Shown here piece by piece: positions 5,394 to 8,988 of a stretch of 8,988 nt of DNA. How positions within the stretch are numbered: the stretch's first letter is position 1; every line of letters starts with the position of its first letter. The notes beneath the pieces are model-generated. The model was not told the origin of the DNA, ran no database searches, and saw only the letters and a program-made list of their open reading frames with translations. Source of the stretch: Mesorhizobium sp. (GTDB lineage: Bacteria > Pseudomonadota > Alphaproteobacteria > Rhizobiales > Rhizobiaceae); the NCBI GenBank assembly GCA_019509685.1, contig JAEKLU010000141.1, positions 1 through 8,988 of the forward strand, given 5' to 3'. Both the position numbers and the translations under genes were made by a program.

Positions 5394-6434
5394 ATGAGCG
5401 ATGCACAAACGCAAATCCCCGTAACCGTCCTCACCGGTTACCTCGGCGCCGGCAAGACGACGCTGCTCAACCGTATCCTGTCGGAGAACCATGGCAGACG
5501 CTACGCCGTCATCGTCAACGAGTTCGGCGAGATCGGCATCGACAACGACCTGATCGTCGAATCCGACGAGGAAATCTACGAGATGAACAATGGCTGCGTC
5601 TGCTGCACGGTGCGCGGCGACCTGATCCGTGTCGTCGAGGGCCTGATGAAGCGGCCCGGCCGCTTCGACGCCATCGTCGTCGAGACGACGGGCCTCGCCG
5701 ACCCGGTGCCGGTGGCCCAGACCTTCTTCATGGACGACGACGTGCGCTCCAAAACCAAGCTCGATGCCGTGGTGGCGCTGGTCGACGCCAAGCACCTGCC
5801 GCTGCGGCTGAAGGATTCGAAGGAAGCCGAGGACCAGATCGCCTTCGCCGACGTCGTGGTGCTGAACAAGACCGACCTCGTCACGCCGGAAGAACTCGAC
5901 AAGGTCGAAGCAACGATCCGCGCCATCAACCCGGCGGCAAAAATCCATCGCACGCAGCGCTCCGGCGTGGCGCTCAACGAAGTGCTCGACCGCGGCGCCT
6001 TCGACCTGTCGCGCGCGCTGGAGAACGATCCGCACTTCCTCGAGGCGCACGACCATGACCACGACCATCACGACCATGATCATCACGATCATGATGGGCA
6101 CGACCATCATCACGACCATGCTTCCGACATCCATGACGTGACGGTGAAGTCGGTGTCGCTGCGCGGCGGCGAGATGGATCCGAAGAAATTCTTCCCCTGG
6201 ATCGAGAAAGTGACCCAGATGGAAGGGCCCAACATCCTGCGGCTGAAGGGCATCATCGCGCTCAAGGGCGACGACGAACGCTACGTGCTGCAAGGCGTGC
6301 ATATGATCCTCGAGGGCGACCACCAGCGCGCCTGGAAGGACGGCGAGAAGCATGAGAGCCGGCTGGTGTTCATCGGCCGCGAGCTCGACGCCGAGCGGCT
6401 GAAGAAGAGCTTCGACGCCTGCCAGGCGGCTTGA
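5394..6434 (+). CDS. COG0523 (CobW/CobW_C) GTPase, probable metallochaperone with His-rich loop
   Basis: A 346-residue cytosolic G3E-type GTPase. Motifs: P-loop GYLGAGKT (15-22), the switch-region NEFGEIGIDNDLI (42-54), the metal-binding CVCC (68-71, in MNNGCVCCTVRGDL), Walker B-like VVETTGLADP (95-104), and guanine-specificity NKTD (158-161). A His/Asp-only stretch (about 219-242) joins the GTPase domain to a CobW_C domain (about 248-343). COG0523 proteins use GTP to insert or deliver metals (Zn, Co, Ni, Fe). His-rich loops suggest zinc or a similar ion; the exact metal cannot be told. No cobalamin genes are near, so a CobW role in vitamin B12 synthesis is not supported. Start: ATG 5394 with GAGG (5384-5387) six bases ahead gives the usual short lead before the P-loop; the open frame back to 5226 is disregarded. 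It is followed 117 bp on by a WD40 gene on the same strand and is divergent from a MarR gene. Confidence 0.95.
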   Translation: MSDAQTQIPVTVLTGYLGAGKTTLLNRILSENHGRRYAVIVNEFGEIGIDNDLIVESDEEIYEMNNGCVCCTVRGDLIRVVEGLMKRPGRFDAIVVETTGLADPVPVAQTFFMDDDVRSKTKLDAVVALVDAKHLPLRLKDSKEAEDQIAFADVVVLNKTDLVTPEELDKVEATIRAINPAAKIHRTQRSGVALNEVLDRGAFDLSRALENDPHFLEAHDHDHDHHDHDHHDHDGHDHHHDHASDIHDVTVKSVSLRGGEMDPKKFFPWIEKVTQMEGPNILRLKGIIALKGDDERYVLQGVHMILEGDHQRAWKDGEKHESRLVFIGRELDAERLKKSFDACQAA

Positions 6435-6470
6435 TTTCCTGACTTTCAGGCGCTAGCGCTGCGCTTTCTC

Positions 6471-6493
6471 CCTTCTCCCCTTGTGGGAGAAGG
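6471..6493. repeat. Perfect 9-bp hairpin between the GTPase and WD40 genes
   Basis: CCTTCTCCC (6471-6479) and GGGAGAAGG (6485-6493) are perfect inverse copies around the 5-base loop CTTGT. It begins 37 bp after the GTPase stop. A short palindrome GCGCTAGCGC (6450-6459) precedes it. I recall CTTCTCCC-cttgt-GGGAGAAG units as frequent intergenic repeats in rhizobia, unverified here. No T-run follows, so complete termination is doubtful; partial attenuation between the two genes is possible. Confidence 0.7.
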
Positions 6494-6551
6494 CCAGATC
6501 GCACCTGGCCGCGCCGGCTTCGTCTACAGAATCCCCGAATGGACCATCCAC

Positions 6552-7526
6552 TTGCCCACAGTCGCCCCGCTTGATCTCGAAGGCCATTGCCTTGCCGCCG
6601 TCTTCCTCGGCGATGTGCCGCATTTCGCTCTGGCCGACGGCGCGATCCATCGGCTCGACAATGGGCAGAAGACGGTGCAGGCCAACGATGGCCTGCTGGC
6701 TACCTTCCATGACGCGGCCAACGACCGGCTGATCACCGGCGGCGAGGACGGCAAGGTGTTTGCCGTCAAGGCAGGCGGCGAGGTGAGCGAACTCGCCAGC
6801 GCCGGCAAGAAGTGGATCACCAGCGTCGCCGCCGGGCCGCAAGGCGCGATCGCCTATGCTTCCGGCAAGACCGCCTTCGTGCGTTTCGCCGAGGGCAAGA
6901 TCAAGGAATTCGCCCATCCGCGCTCGGTCGAAGGGCTCGCCTTCTCGCCCAAGGGCATGCGTTTCGGCGTCGCCCGCTACAATGGCGCGACGCTGCATTT
7001 CCCGGCCGCCGAAGGCAAACCGGTCGAGCTCGAATGGGCCGGCGCCCATACCGGCATCACCTTCTCGCCGGATGGCGCCTTCCTCGTCACCACCATGCAG
7101 GAGAACGCGCTGCATGGCTGGAAGCTCGCCGACGGCAAGCACATGCGCATGAGCGGCTATCCGGGCAAGGTCAAAAGCCTGTCCTGGAGCGTCAAGGGCA
7201 AATGGCTGGCGAGCTCCGGTGCACCGGCCGCGATCGTCTGGCCATTCACCAGCAAAGACGGTCCGATGGGCAAGGCGCCGCTGGAACTCGGCACGCGCGG
7301 CAACACGATGGTGACCTGCGTTGCCTGCCACCCAAGCCAGGATGTCGTGGCCATCGGCTATGAGGACGGCATGGTGATCGCGGCGCGTTTTGCCGACGCC
7401 AAGGAGGTGCTGCTGCGCCGCCCCGGCAGGGGCGCCATCACCGCGATGATGTGGGACAAGGAAGAGCGCCGCATCGTCTTCGGAAGTGCGGCCGGCGATT
7501 GCGGCGTCATCGATATCACGGCGTAG
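6552..7526 (+). CDS. WD40-repeat-like beta-propeller protein
   Basis: A 324-residue protein without signal peptide or membrane helix, so cytosolic. Repeating strands of about 40 residues are visible, for example LLATFHDAANDRLITGGEDGKVFAV (48-72), KKWITSVAAGPQGAIAYASGKTAFVRF (86-112), SVEGLAFSPKGMRFGVARYNGATLHF (125-150), HTGITFSPDGAFLVTTMQENALHGWKL (166-192), VKSLSWSVKGKWLASSGAPAAIVWPF (207-232) and TCVACHPSQDVVAIGYEDGMVIAARF (255-280). The closing blade is AITAMMWDKEERRIVFGSAAGDCGVIDI. This suggests a seven-bladed propeller for protein binding. Start: the frame reaches a GTG at 6483, but that lies inside the hairpin repeat, and TTG 6552 (MPTVAPLDLEGH) is the only other early start; no good Shine-Dalgarno precedes it. 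I recall this gene following COG0523 GTPases in rhizobia, suggesting a joint role, but its function is unknown. Confidence 0.88.
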   Translation: MPTVAPLDLEGHCLAAVFLGDVPHFALADGAIHRLDNGQKTVQANDGLLATFHDAANDRLITGGEDGKVFAVKAGGEVSELASAGKKWITSVAAGPQGAIAYASGKTAFVRFAEGKIKEFAHPRSVEGLAFSPKGMRFGVARYNGATLHFPAAEGKPVELEWAGAHTGITFSPDGAFLVTTMQENALHGWKLADGKHMRMSGYPGKVKSLSWSVKGKWLASSGAPAAIVWPFTSKDGPMGKAPLELGTRGNTMVTCVACHPSQDVVAIGYEDGMVIAARFADAKEVLLRRPGRGAITAMMWDKEERRIVFGSAAGDCGVIDITA

Positions 7527-7679
7527 GGAGTAAGGCAGTAGGGCAGTAGGGATTAGGGAAACGGCGCCTGAACGTCACCCCTACTGCCCTACTGCCCTAC
7601 TGCCCTACTGCCCTACTGCCCTACTGCCCTACTGCCCTACTGCCCTACTGCCCTACTGCCCTACTGCCCTACTGCCCTA
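7524..7679. repeat. 8-bp tandem repeat array with inverted partner (hairpin-forming VNTR)
   Basis: Twelve exact copies of CTACTGCC fill 7581-7676, with a partial CTA after. On the 5' side, starting at the TAG stop of the WD40 gene, lies the reverse-complement form: two exact GGCAGTAG units (7534-7549) flanked by degenerate ones (TAGGGAG, TAAGGCAG, TAGGGATT). GGCAGTAGGGCAGTAGGG (7534-7551) can pair perfectly over 18 bp with CCCTACTGCCCTACTGCC (7579-7596), loop 27 bases, or in several other registers along the array. Copy number is expected to vary by slippage. No coding role is seen: the array lies outside both genes. Confidence 0.95.
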
Positions 7680-7721
7680 ACACCCACCCCCGGCACGGCC
7701 AATTGCGGTTTTGCCGGCCGG

Positions 7722-7741
7722 TTGGCAGAGTGCCGCGCCAA
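7722..7741. promoter_or_regulatory. Short inverted repeat before the aminotransferase ribosome-binding site
   Basis: TTGGC (7722-7726) and GCCAA (7737-7741) are inverse copies 10 bp apart; GGCA-GAG-TGCC (7724-7734) is an alternative small hairpin inside. The site abuts AGAGGGG (7743-7749), the ribosome-binding site five bases before the ATG at 7755. It could be an operator or could be chance in GC-rich DNA. No promoter hexamers are convincing nearby. Confidence 0.2.
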
Positions 7742-7754
7742 CAGAGGGGTTTTC

Positions 7755-8988
7755 ATGCAGGCATCGGACAATTCAATCGGCGGCGTCAGCCGCGACCGCA
7801 TCGCGACGCTGCGCGAGACCGAGGCGGAAGTTTTCCGCAAGGCGCGGCCGAAATCCGAGGCCAAGGTCGGCGACGGCATCGCCGGCTTCCTCGGCGGCGT
7901 GCCGATGCACTGGATGACCGACTGGCCGACGCCGTTTCCGATCCTGGTCGAGGCTGCAAGGGGCGCCACCATCACCGACATCGACGGCAACAAGCTCGAC
8001 GATTTCTGCCTTGGCGACACCGGTTCGATGCTGGGCCACTCGCCGCCCGCTGTCGCCCGCGCCATCCGACGGCAGTCCGGACGCGGCCTGACCTACATGC
8101 TGCCTTCGGAGGACGCGCTGGCGATCGGGCCGCTCTTACAGCAGCGCTTCGGCCTGCCCTACTGGCAGATCGCCACGACAGCCACCGACGCCAACCGTTT
8201 CGCGTTGCGCGTTGCGCGCGCGGTGACCGGGCGGGAGAAGATCCTGGTCTTCAACGGCTGCTATCACGGCTCGGTCGACGAAACGATGGTGCGGCTGGTC
8301 GACGGTAAGGCGGTCAACCGGCCGGGTCTGGCCGGCGAGTTCCGTGACCTGACGCGGGCGACGAAGATCGTCGAGTTCAACGATGTCGCGGCGCTCGAAT
8401 CAGCACTTGCGGATCGCGATGTCGCCTGCGTCATCACCGAGCCGGTGCTGACCAATTCCTGCATGGTGCTGCCCGAGCCAGGCTTCCACGACGCGCTGCG
8501 GCGGCTGACCCGCGCGGCGGGAACGCTGCTTCTGATCGACGAGACGCACACGATCTCAACCGGCCCGGGCGGCTATTCGAGGAAGCACGGTCTGGAGCCG
8601 GACTTGTTCGTGCTCGGCAAGCCGGTGGCCGGCGGCGTGCCGGCGAGCATCTGGGGCATGAGCGAAGAGGTCGCCACCCGCTACGGCGCGTACAACCGCA
8701 CGAAGGAACCCGGCTATTCCGGCATGGGCACGACGCTGTCGGCCAACCCGCTGCAATTCGCGGCGATGCGCGCGACACTCGAAGAGGTGATGACCGAGGA
8801 CGCCTATGCCCATATGGACCGGCTGGCGCAGCTGCTCGACGCCGGGCTTGCGGCGGCGATCAAGCGTCACAAGCTGCCATGGCATGTCGCGCGGGTCGGC
8901 GCCCGCGTCGAGTTCATCTGCGCGCCCGGTCCGTTGCGGAACGGCGGCGAGGCGGAGACGGCGCATGCGCCGGAGCTCGAAGCCGCCA
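7755..8988 (+). CDS. Class III PLP-dependent aminotransferase, GSAM-like (partial, 3' end beyond window)
   Basis: Read directly: 411 codons open to the right edge with no stop; full members are about 430-460 residues. It transfers amino groups, or isomerises them as in glutamate-1-semialdehyde aminomutase, using pyridoxal phosphate. Visible features: the N-terminal substrate region GGVPMHWMTDWPTPFP (47-62), DIDGNKLDDFCLGDTGSMLGHSPP (75-98), YHG (170-172), ITEPV (227-231), the PLP-binding aspartate in LLIDETHT (D262), the Schiff-base lysine in LGKPVAGGVP (K289), and the phosphate-contact region GMGTTLSANPL (323-333). The usual SGTEAN phosphate-cup motif is TATDAN here (142-147), and the aspartate is followed by THT, so this is a divergent subfamily, not a typical HemL. 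Start ATG has AGAGGGG (7743-7749) five bases before it. The substrate is unknown and no operon partner is visible. Confidence 0.92.
   Translation, partial: MQASDNSIGGVSRDRIATLRETEAEVFRKARPKSEAKVGDGIAGFLGGVPMHWMTDWPTPFPILVEAARGATITDIDGNKLDDFCLGDTGSMLGHSPPAVARAIRRQSGRGLTYMLPSEDALAIGPLLQQRFGLPYWQIATTATDANRFALRVARAVTGREKILVFNGCYHGSVDETMVRLVDGKAVNRPGLAGEFRDLTRATKIVEFNDVAALESALADRDVACVITEPVLTNSCMVLPEPGFHDALRRLTRAAGTLLLIDETHTISTGPGGYSRKHGLEPDLFVLGKPVAGGVPASIWGMSEEVATRYGAYNRTKEPGYSGMGTTLSANPLQFAAMRATLEEVMTEDAYAHMDRLAQLLDAGLAAAIKRHKLPWHVARVGARVEFICAPGPLRNGGEAETAHAPELEAA

Noticed and set aside
6048..6122. His-codon microsatellite as a separate repeat element
   Set aside because: It is in frame and encodes the metal-binding loop typical of COG0523 proteins, so it is explained by protein function.
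5355..6353. Minus-strand frame of 332 codons opposite the COG0523 gene
   Set aside because: Low-complexity Val/Met/Asp-rich antisense of the GTPase; the His-rich tract reads as Met/Val repeats.
6453..7331. Minus-strand frame of 292 codons opposite the WD40 gene
   Set aside because: Antisense shadow; the plus-strand frame has regular propeller repeats.
7581..7676. Tandem octamers as a CRISPR array
   Set aside because: The units are contiguous 8-mers with no spacers and no cas genes are present.

Overview
The window is high-GC DNA read as ordinary chromosome of a rhizobial alphaproteobacterium, most probably Mesorhizobium or a close relative. This rests on GC-rich codon use, protein flavour (LacI with MAQKIKLST-type start, COG0523 GTPase next to a WD40 protein, DUF2000) and several intergenic palindromes of a kind I recall as common in Mesorhizobium genomes. 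No search was run, so the genus is an inference. No phage, insertion sequence, toxin-antitoxin, CRISPR, tRNA or rRNA was recognised.

Layout. Bases 1-2668 hold three minus-strand genes: an EamA/DMT-type exporter, then a LacI-family regulator, then a D-2-hydroxyacid dehydrogenase cut by the window's left edge. The last two share an ATGA stop/start and are probably translationally coupled. Bases 2669-3062 are non-coding and contain operator-like repeats upstream of the exporter and a ~172-bp imperfect palindromic element. Bases 3063-4378 hold a divergent pair: a DUF2000 protein (minus) and an AraC-family regulator (plus), separated by only 44 bp. Bases 4379-4499, between two convergent genes, carry three small hairpins of one family. 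A MarR-family regulator (minus, 4500-4970) is divergent from a COG0523 metal-chaperone GTPase with a His-rich loop (plus, 5394-6434), with a ~420-bp control region between them. A cytosolic WD40-like beta-propeller protein follows (6552-7526), then an 8-bp tandem repeat of 12 copies with an inverted partner (7524-7679), and last a class III PLP aminotransferase cut by the right edge (7755-8988).

How the genes relate. The window looks like several small independent units, each with a local regulator: LacI with a 2-hydroxyacid dehydrogenase (sugar-acid or hydroxyacid metabolism), AraC with DUF2000, and MarR opposite a metal GTPase. The COG0523-WD40 pair may be one transcript. I see no convincing undescribed multi-gene system. 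The most notable signals are non-coding: the octamer repeat array whose 5' flank holds its own reverse complement, the hairpin family with compensatory base changes, and the nested palindrome at 2811-2982. Several starts depend on non-ATG codons (CTG, TTG, GTG) and are flagged.
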